Shown piece after piece: positions 15,225 through 23,149 of a DNA stretch of 27,711 nucleotides. Every line of letters starts with the position of its first letter. The first letter of the stretch is position 1. Source of the stretch: a virus; IMG/VR virus record IMGVR_UViG_3300027668_000081, positions 1 to 27,711 of that record, one strand, 5' to 3'. The notes beneath the pieces are model-generated. The model had not been told where the DNA came from, made no database searches, and saw only the letters and a list, made by a program, of their open reading frames with translations. The translations under genes and the position numbers were made by a program.

Positions 15225-15425
15225 ATGGATAAATATGATTTTATTCATGTGGTCCGTAGAGATTTAGATGAAAGGTTAGAACAAATAAGAGATATCTTAA
15301 TGTCTAATGGCATTGCAGATATGGAAAAATATCAATTTTTAATGGGAGAAATTTCTGCATTATCCTATATTCATGATAAGATAAAAGAACACTTACATGA
15401 AAAAGGAGAGATTGATGAAAAGTGA
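15225..15425 (+). CDS. Helical hypothetical protein, 66 residues
   Basis: It starts 3 bases after the previous stop and overlaps the GroES-like gene by 11. Nearly the whole chain is predicted helical: DFIHVVRRDLDERLEQIRDI, then MEKYQFLMGEISALSYIHDK. A pattern of one helix, a short turn (SNGIADMEKYQ) and a second helix suggests a helical hairpin. Family resemblance is to unnamed short phage proteins found beside portal genes. No function can be assigned. Confidence 0.75.
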   Translation: MDKYDFIHVVRRDLDERLEQIRDILMSNGIADMEKYQFLMGEISALSYIHDKIKEHLHEKGEIDEK

Positions 15426-15867
15426 AAAGAAGAAAGATATTGAGATAGAGCAAGAAGATACTATTAATTTAGATAAAGCTTTTGTTGAAGAAGACACTAG
15501 AGTTTTAGACCCTAGCCTTTTAGACAAAAACATTCTTGAAAGGATGCCTCAACCAACAGGTTGGCGTTTATTGGTATTGCCTTACAAAGGTAAGGGAGTA
15601 TCAGAAGGTGGAATCCAATTAGTAAAGGAAACCATTGATAGAGAAACCCTAGCAACTGTTGTTGCCTATGTTGTAGCCATGGGTCCTGACTGCTATAAAG
15701 ACAAAAAAAGATTTGAGTCTCCGTGGTGTGAAAAAGGAAGATGGATATTAATCGGTAGATATGCAGGTTCTAGGTTTAGGTTAGCTGATGAAAGCGAAGT
15801 TAGAATTATAAATGATGACGAAGTCATAGCTACTATTTTAAACCCTGACGATATTGTTTCAGTATAA
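15415..15867 (+). CDS. GroES-like co-chaperonin
   Basis: Co-chaperonins cap the host GroEL ring; phage versions (as T4 gp31) adapt it to fold capsid protein. ATG 15415 is chosen for its AGGAG 6-7 bases upstream; ATG 15397 adds six residues. Of 150 residues, ~44-150 form the Cpn10 fold: PTGWRLLVLP, mobile loop EGGIQL (65-69 holds the GroEL-binding IQL), ATVVAYVVAMGP, then KGRWILIGRYAGSRFRLADE and the closing strand NDDEVIATIL. An acidic 43-residue N-terminal extension is unusual. It sits among portal, scaffold and capsid genes, so folding of the major capsid protein is its likely job. Confidence 0.88.
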   Translation: MKSEKKKDIEIEQEDTINLDKAFVEEDTRVLDPSLLDKNILERMPQPTGWRLLVLPYKGKGVSEGGIQLVKETIDRETLATVVAYVVAMGPDCYKDKKRFESPWCEKGRWILIGRYAGSRFRLADESEVRIINDDEVIATILNPDDIVSV

Positions 15868-15878
15868 GGAGTATTTAT

Positions 15879-16817
15879 ATGGAAGAAATTAATAAAGAAA
15901 ATCAGGTTCAAGTAGAAGAGGAACTTATTATAGATGTAGTAGATACACCTATGGAAGATGGTAACTCCGAAACAGTCGTAACCAACTCAGGTGGTGATGA
16001 TGAACTAGATAAATACACTAAAGGTGTATCAAAAAGAATAAACAAGTTAAATGACAAAATAAGGGAAGCTGAGATTAGAGCAAGCGAAGCTGAACATAAG
16101 TACAATCATTTATCTACTGAGTATTCAGCAGTAAAAAACAGAGCTAGTGTCCTAGACAAAAGTTATACTGAAGAATATGAAAACAGAGTAAAATCTCAAA
16201 GACAACAAGCAGAAGACTTATATAGAAAAGCAAGGGAGACCAATGACCCTGACTTAGAAGTAAAAAGCGTTGAGTTGTTGAATAAAGTATCTTTAGAAGA
16301 GGAAAGAGTAAGATTGGCTAAAGTTCAGTTGCAACAGCAACAAGAACAAACTTTCCAAAGCCAACCTCAACAAAGAGTGCAAAATACACAACAGCAAGTA
16401 AACACTGCACCTAAGCCTGATACTAAAGCAGTTGAATGGCAACAAGGTAATGACTGGTTCCAGAAGGATAGAGTCAAAACATATACTGCAATGGGTATTC
16501 ACGAGGACCTAATAAACGAAGGTTTTGATGGTGCTGATAATGAGTATTACGAAGAATTGGACAAAAGAATGACAAAGGTTTATCCTGACTTAAGGAAACA
16601 ACCTGAAGGCGTTTCAAAAGATGCTAACTCATCTGTGCAAAGAGTTGCATCTGCTTCCACTGGAAGCCGTCAAGGAACACAAGTTAAGAGAAGCGGTATT
16701 AAGATTAATTCTAACCATGCTTCAGTGAAAAGTAACCTGAAGCCGTACGGGATGACGCAACAAGAGTGGCTGAAACGAGTAGGTAAAGAAATAGTGAAAA
16801 TTGAAGGAGCAAAATAA
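15879..16817 (+). CDS. Scaffolding protein candidate
   Basis: Scaffold proteins guide capsid assembly and then leave. This 312-residue protein has the typical make-up: an acidic N-terminus, a long charged coiled coil (~45-150, KRINKLNDKIREAEIRASEA onward), a Gln-rich linker (~145-185) and a small basic C-terminus (GMTQQEWLKRVGKEIVKIEG) likely to bind capsid protein. It has no catalytic motif. Position between portal and capsid genes is the usual one. It overlaps the next ATG by one base. The call rests on composition and place rather than a sequence signature. Confidence 0.78.
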   Translation: MEEINKENQVQVEEELIIDVVDTPMEDGNSETVVTNSGGDDELDKYTKGVSKRINKLNDKIREAEIRASEAEHKYNHLSTEYSAVKNRASVLDKSYTEEYENRVKSQRQQAEDLYRKARETNDPDLEVKSVELLNKVSLEEERVRLAKVQLQQQQEQTFQSQPQQRVQNTQQQVNTAPKPDTKAVEWQQGNDWFQKDRVKTYTAMGIHEDLINEGFDGADNEYYEELDKRMTKVYPDLRKQPEGVSKDANSSVQRVASASTGSRQGTQVKRSGIKINSNHASVKSNLKPYGMTQQEWLKRVGKEIVKIEGAK

Positions 16818-17293
16818 TGGATTTAGATGCAATTGAAAATGTAACACGCGAATCTCGTGACGAAGAGCAACACGATAAAAAAGCTAGAAGAAAACCATGG
16901 CAGCCTGCAAGGATGCTTGAAACTCCAACCCCACCCGAAGGTTATCAATACCGATGGATAAGGTCAGAGTATGTAGGAATCGAAGACAGAAACAATGTTT
17001 CTGCTAGAATGAGAGAAGGATGGGAATTTGTCCGTGAGGACGAGATACCTGATTTCCCTTTACCTACTATTGAGCATGGAAGACACGCAGGAGTCATATC
17101 AGTAGGTGGATTGATATTAGCAAAAATACCCTTAGAAACTGTAGCCGAAAGAAATGAACATTATAAAAATCGAAATGTGCAACAGAACGATGCACTAGAC
17201 AATACAATGTTTAATGAATTGGATGGCAACAATAGATATGTTAAGTATAATTCTGATAGACAATCTAAAGTATCATTTGGTAAAAAAAGGTAG
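16817..17293 (+). CDS. Hypothetical head-gene-cluster protein, 158 residues
   Basis: A soluble, charged protein with the blocks PPEGYQYRWIRSEYVGIEDR, NVSARMREGWEFVREDEIPD and VISVGGLILAKIPLETVAER. The pattern 'PEGYQYRWIR...N...R...GWE.V' recurs, from memory, in phage proteins located between scaffold and capsid genes. It probably assists capsid assembly or sits in the virion, but no function is established by what can be read here. Its ATG overlaps the scaffold stop by one base. Confidence 0.75.
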   Translation: MDLDAIENVTRESRDEEQHDKKARRKPWQPARMLETPTPPEGYQYRWIRSEYVGIEDRNNVSARMREGWEFVREDEIPDFPLPTIEHGRHAGVISVGGLILAKIPLETVAERNEHYKNRNVQQNDALDNTMFNELDGNNRYVKYNSDRQSKVSFGKKR

Positions 17294-17300
17294 ATAAATT

Positions 17301-17885
17301 ATGGCGAATAAAGACGCTTCATTTGGTCTAAAGCCTGTAAGAATGATGGGTGGCTCACCCTATTCAGGCGGACAAAGCCGTTATAGAATTGCTGCTAACT
17401 ACGGAACTAGCATTTTTCAAGGAGACTTGGTTATGCAGGTAACTGGCGGTGGTGTAGAAATACACGCTGACGGTGGAACTGTTCCAATAGTTGGTGTATT
17501 CAACGGTTGTATGTTCACGGACCCAACAACAAAAGAGCAAAAATTTAGTAATTATTACCCTGCAAGCACGAACGCTTCAGACTTAATTGCTTTTATACAC
17601 GATGACCCTAATACGGTCTTCGAAATTCAAGCTGACGCTACTTTCCCAGTAGCTGATTTACTTGGTAACTTTGACATAGTCTATACAAATGCAGGAAGCA
17701 CCTTTACAGGTATTTCAGGAGCAGAGTTAGATGTCACAACAGGTGCAACTACAGCAGGTTTGCCGCTAAAAGCTATTGACATAAGTCAAGACCCTGATAA
17801 TTCAGATGTCGCTTCAGCAAACACTAATGTTTTATGCGTAATTCAAAATCACATCTGCGGTCAAAAAGGCGCAGGTTTAGCATAA
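17301..17885 (+). CDS. Probable capsid decoration or structural protein, 194 residues
   Basis: It begins MANKDASFGLKPVRMMGG and is rich in Gly, Ala, Thr and Asn, with alternating strands (GTSIFQGDLVMQVTGGGVEI, PIVGVFNGCMF). No signal or membrane segment is present. The place just before the major capsid gene and the beta-rich, low-charge composition fit a head-decoration or cement protein. That assignment is an inference; the family name is not known to me. Confidence 0.75.
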   Translation: MANKDASFGLKPVRMMGGSPYSGGQSRYRIAANYGTSIFQGDLVMQVTGGGVEIHADGGTVPIVGVFNGCMFTDPTTKEQKFSNYYPASTNASDLIAFIHDDPNTVFEIQADATFPVADLLGNFDIVYTNAGSTFTGISGAELDVTTGATTAGLPLKAIDISQDPDNSDVASANTNVLCVIQNHICGQKGAGLA

Positions 17886-17896
17886 GGAGTAATTAG

Positions 17897-18814
17897 ATGG
17901 CTATAAGTAGGTCGCAATTAGCGAAAGAATTAGAACCCGGTCTAAATGCACTTTTTGGACTTGAATATGATGAGAACAAAGAAGAATACAAAGAACTTTA
18001 CTCTATAGAAGACTCTGAAAGAGCTTTTGAAGAAGAAGTATTAGTAGTCGGATTTGGTGCAGCTCCTGTCAAAGAAGAAGGTGCAGGCGTTAGCTTTGAT
18101 AACGCTTCAGAAGGTTATACTGCAAGATATACACACGAAACTGTGGCTCTTGCTTTCTCACTAACTGAAGAAGCAATTGAAGATAACCTGTATGACCAAT
18201 TAGGTAGAAGATATACAAAAGCATTGGCTCGTTCAATGCAACATACCAAAGAAGTAAAAGGAGCCAATGTATTAAATAATGCATTTAACTCTAGTTTTGC
18301 TATTGGAGACGGACAGCAATTGATTTCCACAGCTCACCCTTTAGCGGGTGGTGGAACAGCGCGTAACAGAGCTGCAACAATGGCTGACTTGAATGAAACT
18401 TCTCTTGAAGATAATATAATCGATATATCAACATTTGTTGACGACAGAAATCTAACTATTGCAGTTAGACCTGATAAATTAATCGTTCCACCACAATTAA
18501 CTTTTGTGGCTGATAGACTTTTAAACACAACAGGTAGAGTTGGCACATCAGATAATGATATTAACTCGATTAAGAATCAATCTTCAATGCCTAACGGTTT
18601 CTCAGTAAATCATTATCTAAATGACCCGGATGCATATTTCATTATGACATCGGTTAATTCAGATGGTGAAGGACTAAAAATGTTCAATAGAACAGGAATG
18701 GAAACTACAATGGAACCTGAATTTTCAACAGGTAACATTAGGTATAGAGCTAGAGAAAGATACTCATTTGGTGTCTCTAACTGGCGTGGAGTGTTTGGTT
18801 CCCAAGGAGCTTAA
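17897..18814 (+). CDS. Major capsid protein
   Basis: Builds the icosahedral shell. Of 305 residues, the early part (SRSQLAKELEPGLNALFGLE) resembles an N-arm. The core has features seen in HK97-fold capsid proteins: YTHETVALAFSLTEEAIEDN, a helix with a run of Thr/Lys (RRYTKALARSMQHTKEVKGA), the loop STAHPLAGGG and the C-terminal RARERYSFGVSNWRGVFGSQ. The gene sits after scaffold and decoration genes and is followed by a strong terminator. A ribosome site (AAGGAG) precedes the ATG. Because it is short, no N-terminal scaffold or protease domain is fused to it. Confidence 0.88.
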   Translation: MAISRSQLAKELEPGLNALFGLEYDENKEEYKELYSIEDSERAFEEEVLVVGFGAAPVKEEGAGVSFDNASEGYTARYTHETVALAFSLTEEAIEDNLYDQLGRRYTKALARSMQHTKEVKGANVLNNAFNSSFAIGDGQQLISTAHPLAGGGTARNRAATMADLNETSLEDNIIDISTFVDDRNLTIAVRPDKLIVPPQLTFVADRLLNTTGRVGTSDNDINSIKNQSSMPNGFSVNHYLNDPDAYFIMTSVNSDGEGLKMFNRTGMETTMEPEFSTGNIRYRARERYSFGVSNWRGVFGSQGA

Positions 18815-18830
18815 CGGTTCTTCAAACCAA

Positions 18831-18859
18831 CTAAGGGAGCTTCGGCTCCCTTTTTTTTT
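18831..18859 (+). terminator. Rho-independent terminator after the major capsid gene
   Basis: GGGAGC (18835-18840), loop TTCG and GCTCCC (18845-18850) form a six-pair GC-rich stem with the extra-stable UUCG tetraloop, extendable by A-T pairs. Nine T residues follow (18851-18859). It is the only clear terminator in the window and separates capsid genes from tail genes. Confidence 0.95.
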
Positions 18860-18966
18860 GCCTAAAAGTAATATACAATTATATGACTAGGATTAATTAA
18901 CTTGTTTTATCAACTGACCTAGCAGACAAGCCAAGATGATAAGACTTATTTCCTTAGGAGGAAATT
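18860..18966 (+). promoter_or_regulatory. Leader after the terminator, with possible pseudoknot and masked ribosome site
   Basis: This 107-base gap has no ORF of note. CTAGG (18887-18891) can pair with CCTAG (18918-18922), and CTTGTTT (18901-18907) with AGACAAG (18924-18930, one G-U). The two stems interleave like an H-type pseudoknot. ATTTCC (18948-18953) can pair with GGAAAT (18960-18965), placing the AGGAGG ribosome site in the hairpin. A promoter is expected here after so strong a terminator, but only a poor match is seen (TTGCCT 18858-18863, TATATG 18880-18885). Confidence 0.35.
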
Positions 18967-19566
18967 ATGGCAAATTCAACATTCAGCGGTCCAGTCAGGT
19001 CCGAAAACGGTTTTGAACAAATTACAGTAGACGCATCATCAGGTGCAATTACAACTAATTTTGATATAGATGCAAGTGGAAACATTACTGACGTAGGTTC
19101 AATCGCATCTGATGGTGCTATTTCTACTACAAGTACCGTATTAGGTAAGAAAGTAATTAATACAACTTTTAATGCTAGTGCTGCTAAATCAGAAGCTATA
19201 ACAGCAGCTCAATCAGGAACTTTGTTTTTAATTGACGGCACAAATAATAATGTAATCACCTTACCTACTGTATCTACAGCAAATGTAGGAGTTCATTATG
19301 AATTTCAACTAACTGTAGCTGTAGCTAGTGATAAAACTACTACTATCGTGCTTCCGGGTTCTGCTGTATCAGCTTTCCAAGCAATGCTTTCTTTGGTTGC
19401 TGGAACAGCAGCTAACGCAGTAAGTGATGTAGCAGGAGATACCTTGACGCTAGTAAACTCAACCGTTCTAAACGCTAGAGTTTCTATGACTTGTGTATCA
19501 GATGATGGAACTAACTCCAAGTGGATGACTACTGCTCTATCAACACCAATCGCTACAGTAACTTAA
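18967..19566 (+). CDS. Structural protein candidate, 199 residues
   Basis: The first gene after the terminator has a strong AGGAGG site. The N-terminus carries a short fibre-like pattern (FDIDASGNITDVGSIASDGA), and the rest is beta-rich, with Thr, Ala, Ser and Val dominating (GTLFLIDGTNNNVITLPTVS). It resembles virion surface or tail proteins of aquatic phages in composition. The motif 'xxNxITLPxxxxxNVGxxYEF' is, from memory, frequent in phage head-fibre or decoration proteins. I cannot say which structure it belongs to. Confidence 0.7.
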   Translation: MANSTFSGPVRSENGFEQITVDASSGAITTNFDIDASGNITDVGSIASDGAISTTSTVLGKKVINTTFNASAAKSEAITAAQSGTLFLIDGTNNNVITLPTVSTANVGVHYEFQLTVAVASDKTTTIVLPGSAVSAFQAMLSLVAGTAANAVSDVAGDTLTLVNSTVLNARVSMTCVSDDGTNSKWMTTALSTPIATVT

Positions 19567-19579
19567 TAGGGAGTAAATT

Positions 19580-20197
19580 ATGTCAGGATATTCAGATGTA
19601 AAGGCAGTTACTATAACTGCAGATACAGTAGCCTTAGATGCAGATGGAATATCAGTAGCAGCATCAGTTGGAAATAACGCAGCACTTACTATAGGTGGTG
19701 CGTTAGCTTCAGGTGGTGCAGTTGCACTCAGTCATGGAAGGATTGTAACGATTCTTTCTGCTGGTAATGATGCAGCTAAATCATTCACTGTTGTAGGTAC
19801 TGATATTAATGGAGACTCTCAAACAGAATCCATTACAGGTGCTAATGCAGGTACAGCTACTGGAGCTGTGTTCTTTTTAAGTATTGCTTCAATAACTGCT
19901 GTGGGCAACCCAGCAGGTAATGTCTCAGCAGGAGTTAATGCTTCAGCAGCAGATGTTATTTTTTCAGGCAGAAGCAGACTAAAGGGCATTTACTTAACTA
20001 GTACAGCTACGGCAGGTACTGTAGATTTCCTAAATACCTCTCCTAGTGGAACAAGTATTATGGGATTAAGTTCTGTTGGTGATGCCGATGCTACTAGAGA
20101 TGTGGTTATACCCGAAGAAGGTGTTTTATTTACTGATGGTATTTTTATTGAATACACAGTATCAACATTCTTAACCATGACAGTGTTTCATGCGTAA
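19580..20197 (+). CDS. Structural protein candidate, 205 residues
   Basis: A Gly/Ala/Ser/Thr-rich beta protein with repeated short strands: LTIGGALASGGAVALSHGRI, SFTVVGTDINGDSQTESITG, SRLKGIYLTSTATAGTVDFL. There is no signal, membrane segment or enzyme motif. The composition suits a virion protein exposed to the outside, such as a decoration or head-fibre protein. It follows the previous gene by 13 bases with GGGAG as ribosome site, and its stop overlaps the next start (TAATG). Confidence 0.7.
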   Translation: MSGYSDVKAVTITADTVALDADGISVAASVGNNAALTIGGALASGGAVALSHGRIVTILSAGNDAAKSFTVVGTDINGDSQTESITGANAGTATGAVFFLSIASITAVGNPAGNVSAGVNASAADVIFSGRSRLKGIYLTSTATAGTVDFLNTSPSGTSIMGLSSVGDADATRDVVIPEEGVLFTDGIFIEYTVSTFLTMTVFHA

Positions 20198-20490
20198 TGG
20201 TTGTAAAAAAGAAAGCCATACCGAAAACAACAGGTAAAGGCGGAAATTACCGTTCCACTAAAAGTGGAGCGGGAATGACTAAAAAAGGAGTTGCTGCGTA
20301 TAAACGCAAGAACCCCGGTAGTAAGTTACAAACAGCAGTAACAGGTAAGGTAAAGAAAGGTAGCAAGGCAGCAAACAGACGAAAGTCTTATTGTGCAAGG
20401 TCTTTAGGACAACTAAAGAAAAGCTCTGCTAAAACTAGAAATGACCCTAATTCAAGAATTAGGCAAGCAAGAAAAAGGTGGAAATGCTAA
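20197..20490 (+). CDS. Basic protein with RKSYCAR motif, 97 residues
   Basis: A strongly basic protein with the blocks KGVAAYKRKNPGSKLQTAV and RRKSYCARSLGQLKKSSAKT, ending PNSRIRQARKRWKC. From memory, the pattern 'G-x-Y-x-R-x-N-P-G-S-x-L ... R-K-S-[FY]-C-A-R ... ND-P-x-S-R-I ... R-x-W-x-C' defines a small phage family of unknown function (a DUF). Charge suggests DNA contact, perhaps as an internal virion or packaging protein. Both ends overlap neighbours by one base. Confidence 0.75.
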   Translation: MVVKKKAIPKTTGKGGNYRSTKSGAGMTKKGVAAYKRKNPGSKLQTAVTGKVKKGSKAANRRKSYCARSLGQLKKSSAKTRNDPNSRIRQARKRWKC

Positions 20491-20624
20491 TGGCTAAAAA
20501 AGGATTGTACGCAAATATAAACGCTAGAAAAAAGAAAGGAATCAGTAGACCTAAAAGCAAATCTACTATTACTGCTAAAGCATTTAAAAACATGAAAGCA
20601 GGATTTCCCAAAAAGAAAAAGTGA
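20490..20624 (+). CDS. Tiny basic protein starting MAKKGLYANI, 44 residues
   Basis: The ORF overlaps the previous stop by one base (TAATG) and the next start by four. MAKKGLYANINARKKKGISR is, from memory, the hallmark opening of a widespread tiny phage protein found in the late gene cluster, often also with 'TAKAFK' as here (TITAKAFKNMKAG). It is almost all Lys and Arg. Function is unknown; binding to packaged DNA or to acidic virion proteins is possible. Confidence 0.75.
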   Translation: MAKKGLYANINARKKKGISRPKSKSTITAKAFKNMKAGFPKKKK

Positions 20625-21115
20625 TTAGCCAAGAGTTAATTAAAGAAGAAATAAGAGATTGGTCAAAAGAAGTTTTAGAAACTGAAGAACCAGTTTGTCC
20701 TTTTGCCAAGAAAACTTGGGAAGCAGAAAGGGTAGACATTGTCTTATCAAACTGTATTTATTGGGAGGACCTAATAGATATTGGTAAAGACTTCCCCAAA
20801 GACAAACACGTTGTAATATATTGTGATACAAACATGGACATGGATATGTTTCATTTTGACAGTAGAATATCTATGTTAAATAGTTTTCTTAATCCATTAG
20901 ACTTATGGGTTATGGGTTATCATCAGGACCATGAAGAGAAAGAAGTAGTAGCACAAGAACATTTTGAGCCACACTTTGAAGAAAGCTACAACATGTTGTT
21001 TATGCAAAGATTAGATGAATTAAATAAAGCATCTGAAAGATTGGAAAAAATAGGGTATTATAATAATTGGAATCAAGAAGATTTCCAAAAAATTCTAAAT
21101 AGAAGGAGTAAATGA
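20621..21115 (+). CDS. Hypothetical protein with CPFAKKTW motif, 164 residues
   Basis: It starts with GTG 20621 in a GTGA overlap with the previous gene. The opening ELIKEEIRDWSKEVLETEEP then VCPFAKKTW is, from memory, typical of an unnamed protein family in aquatic phages. Later come DKHVVIYCDTNMD and NPLDLWVMGYHQDHEEKEVV, then a helical C-terminus. It is acidic and soluble, unlike the basic proteins before and after it. No catalytic motif is certain. It may be a regulatory or accessory protein in the late operon. Confidence 0.7.
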   Translation: MISQELIKEEIRDWSKEVLETEEPVCPFAKKTWEAERVDIVLSNCIYWEDLIDIGKDFPKDKHVVIYCDTNMDMDMFHFDSRISMLNSFLNPLDLWVMGYHQDHEEKEVVAQEHFEPHFEESYNMLFMQRLDELNKASERLEKIGYYNNWNQEDFQKILNRRSK

Positions 21116-21471
21116 TGGCAAAATCATTAAAAGGTTTAAAAAAATTAGTAGGTAGTTTGTCTAGTTCAGACAAGTCAGAAATTGCAAAATCAATGAAAAA
21201 CAGCAAGGCTATGAAAATGGCAGGCGGTGGAGCTGTACCAAAATCAGGCATTGTAAAATTGTCTATGGGTGGCGGAGCTAAGTCAGGCGTTATGAAAAGA
21301 AATATGGGTGGACCAGCTAAGTCAGGTGTCATGAAAAGAAACATAGGCGGACCAGCTAAAGCAGGCGTTAAGAAAATGATGGGTGGCGGTAAAGCAGGCG
21401 TTAAGAAAATGATGGGTGGCGGTAAAGCAGGCGTTAAGAAGTTTGGTAGAGGCGGAAAGGCTAAGAAGTAA
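21115..21471 (+). CDS. Gly/Lys-repeat basic protein, 118 residues
   Basis: It starts at ATG 21115 (21112 is an equal alternative) with AGAAGGAG upstream. The N-terminal 35 residues are a basic helix (KSLKGLKKLVGSLSSSDKSE). The rest is a repeat series around the unit (K/P)-(S/A)-G-V-(M/K)-K-(R/K)-x-(M)-G-G, ending in three KAGVKK units with MMGGG spacers. It is highly basic and probably disordered. Such proteins could condense DNA or bind membranes, but the role is unknown. The final array contains exact DNA repeats listed separately. Confidence 0.75.
   Translation: MAKSLKGLKKLVGSLSSSDKSEIAKSMKNSKAMKMAGGGAVPKSGIVKLSMGGGAKSGVMKRNMGGPAKSGVMKRNIGGPAKAGVKKMMGGGKAGVKKMMGGGKAGVKKFGRGGKAKK
21358..21440 (+). 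repeat. Tandem 33-bp repeats at the end of the Gly/Lys-repeat gene
   Basis: Two exact 33-base copies (21358-21390 and 21391-21423), each encoding KAGVKKMMGGG, are followed by a partial third copy of 17 bases (21424-21440). Upstream, two diverged 39-base units (about 21280-21357) encode KSGVMKRN(M/I)GGPA. The identity of the last copies points to recent expansion, and copy number may vary between strains. Confidence 0.9.
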
Positions 21472-21474
21472 GCC

Positions 21475-22170
21475 ATGGCAGTATCAGGCTCAAAAGATTT
21501 TGAATTAGATGTCGCTGATTATATTGAAGAGGCATTTGAAAGATGTGGCTTAGAGCTTAGAACAGCCTATGATTTAAAAACAGCAAGAAGAAGTTTAAAT
21601 CTATTATTGGCTGAATGGGCAAATAGAGGTCTGAACCAATGGACAGTACAACAAAAGACTGTAACCATGGTTGCAGGTACGACATCTTACAATGTTGATA
21701 CAGTCAACACTACAGCTGCTATTGATGTATTGGACGCTTTTATGCGACAAACAGTAAATGGTCAAAACGCAGACATACAAATGTCTAGGCTATCAAGAAG
21801 TGAATATTCTGCTATACCTAATAAATCCATAAAAGGAAAGCCACTACAATTTTTTATAGACAAGCAGTTGTCTCCAACTATAAGCGTTTACCCAGCTCCT
21901 GATGCAACATCAACCTATACAGTTGTTATGAATGTTTTAACAAGAATAGATGATGTAGATTCAGCAACAAACACATTAGATTTACCATTTAGGTTCTATC
22001 CATGTTTAGCAGCAGGTCTTGCGTATTACTTATCAGTTAAGAAAAGCCCTGAAAGAACAGGATTACTAAAACAAATATACGAGGAAGAATTCCAGAGAGC
22101 TTTAGAGGCAGACGAGGATAGAGCTTCTCTAAGAATTACACCCGATGTGGCTTCCTACAACATAGCATAA
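21475..22170 (+). CDS. Head-tail connector or tail accessory protein, 231 residues
   Basis: The opening DVADYIEEAFERCGLELRTA and TARRSLNLLLAEWANRGLNQ is a helical hairpin typical of proteins that dock under the portal (P22 gp4-like role). A beta-rich middle (NVDTVNTTAAIDVLDAFMRQ) follows, then a helical C-terminus (LPFRFYPCLAAGLAYYLSVK). Together with the adaptor protein and nozzle protein further on, it would close the capsid and build the short tail. Role by position and pattern is probable; exact homology is not proven. Confidence 0.72.
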   Translation: MAVSGSKDFELDVADYIEEAFERCGLELRTAYDLKTARRSLNLLLAEWANRGLNQWTVQQKTVTMVAGTTSYNVDTVNTTAAIDVLDAFMRQTVNGQNADIQMSRLSRSEYSAIPNKSIKGKPLQFFIDKQLSPTISVYPAPDATSTYTVVMNVLTRIDDVDSATNTLDLPFRFYPCLAAGLAYYLSVKKSPERTGLLKQIYEEEFQRALEADEDRASLRITPDVASYNIA

Positions 22171-22487
22171 TGTCTTTTGCGTCTAGTAAAAATGCATACG
22201 GATTATGCGATAGATGTGGTTTTAGATATGGTCTTATAGAACTTAAAAAGGAATGGAATGGTTTAAAAACATGTCCTGAGTGCTATGAAGCCAAACACCC
22301 ACAACTAACGCCAAAAGCTAATAAAGCAGACAAACAAGCTGTTAGAGAGCCAAGAACTGATAACAGTGTTGTGCCAACAAACTTTACAGTTTATACAAAC
22401 TTTGATTTAGGCATAATAGGTAAGAAACTAACAATACCCAATGCCATGACAACAACCCTTGGTACAGTTACAATAACAACATCATGA
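22170..22487 (+). CDS. Zinc-ribbon structural protein, 105 residues
   Basis: The first 40 residues carry two knuckles, CDRCGFRYG and TCPEC, separated by a spacer of about 18 residues, the layout of a zinc ribbon. The second half is a small beta domain (TNFDLGIIGKKLTIPNAMTT). The ATG overlaps the previous stop by one base and its own stop overlaps the next start by four. In phages such proteins sit among head-tail adaptors, so a minor connector role is likely; DNA binding cannot be excluded. Confidence 0.75.
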   Translation: MSFASSKNAYGLCDRCGFRYGLIELKKEWNGLKTCPECYEAKHPQLTPKANKADKQAVREPRTDNSVVPTNFTVYTNFDLGIIGKKLTIPNAMTTTLGTVTITTS

Positions 22488-23128
22488 GTTTTACACTAAC
22501 AACATTAAAGACAGCTATACAAGATTACTTAGAAAGTGACGAGACTACTTTTGTTAGTAACCTAAACAATATTATCTTGCAGGCTGAAGAAAGAATATTA
22601 AAGTCAGTACAGATACCTGACCAAAGAAAAAATGTTACAGGTAATGTAACTACTAATAATAGATTCCTAGGTACGCCAACAGACTTCTTGGCACCATTTT
22701 CTTTAGCAGTAATTAGTTCAGATAATTACGATTACTTAGACCTGAAACATAATTCTTTTATTAAAGAATTTGTATCAGACTCAGCAACAAGAGGTAAGCC
22801 TAGGTACTATGCAATATTTGACCAAGGTTCATTCGAGGTGGCTCCTGTACCTGATACAAGTTACACAATGGAATTACATTATTTAGCAAAGCCACAATCA
22901 CTTACAACAGCAGCATCAGGTACGACATATCTGTCTACAGATGCACCTGATACTTTGCTATATGGTTGTCTACTAGAAGGTTCTGTGTTTTTAAAACTTG
23001 ACCCAGCAGACATTGGTTTGTATGAGGCAAGGTTTAAAGAGAGTTTACTAAGATTGAAAAATTTAGGCGAAGGTAGAGATACTAGAGACGAAATGAGGTA
23101 TGATTCACTAAGAACGAATGTAACATAA
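22484..23128 (+). CDS. Phage adaptor protein, tail tubular protein A-like
   Basis: It has 214 residues. TLTTLKTAIQDYLESDETTF then LNNIILQAEERILKSVQIP starts the helical base, and the beta part with GTPTDFLAPFSLAV, YYAIFDQGSFEVAPVPD and ELHYLAKPQSLT follows, ending in a helix (GLYEARFKESLLRLKNLGEG). This is the pattern of the adaptor ring (T7 gp11-like) that binds the portal and receives the nozzle. It overlaps the zinc-ribbon gene by four bases. Confidence 0.82.
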   Translation: MSFTLTTLKTAIQDYLESDETTFVSNLNNIILQAEERILKSVQIPDQRKNVTGNVTTNNRFLGTPTDFLAPFSLAVISSDNYDYLDLKHNSFIKEFVSDSATRGKPRYYAIFDQGSFEVAPVPDTSYTMELHYLAKPQSLTTAASGTTYLSTDAPDTLLYGCLLEGSVFLKLDPADIGLYEARFKESLLRLKNLGEGRDTRDEMRYDSLRTNVT

Positions 23129-23149
23129 GTTTCAATTTAAGAGAGAGAT

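Noticed and set aside
20197-20624. Ribosomal-protein-like or histone-like genes
   Set aside because: The high Lys/Arg content suggests them, but the motifs match small phage late proteins and no ribosomal or histone signature is present.
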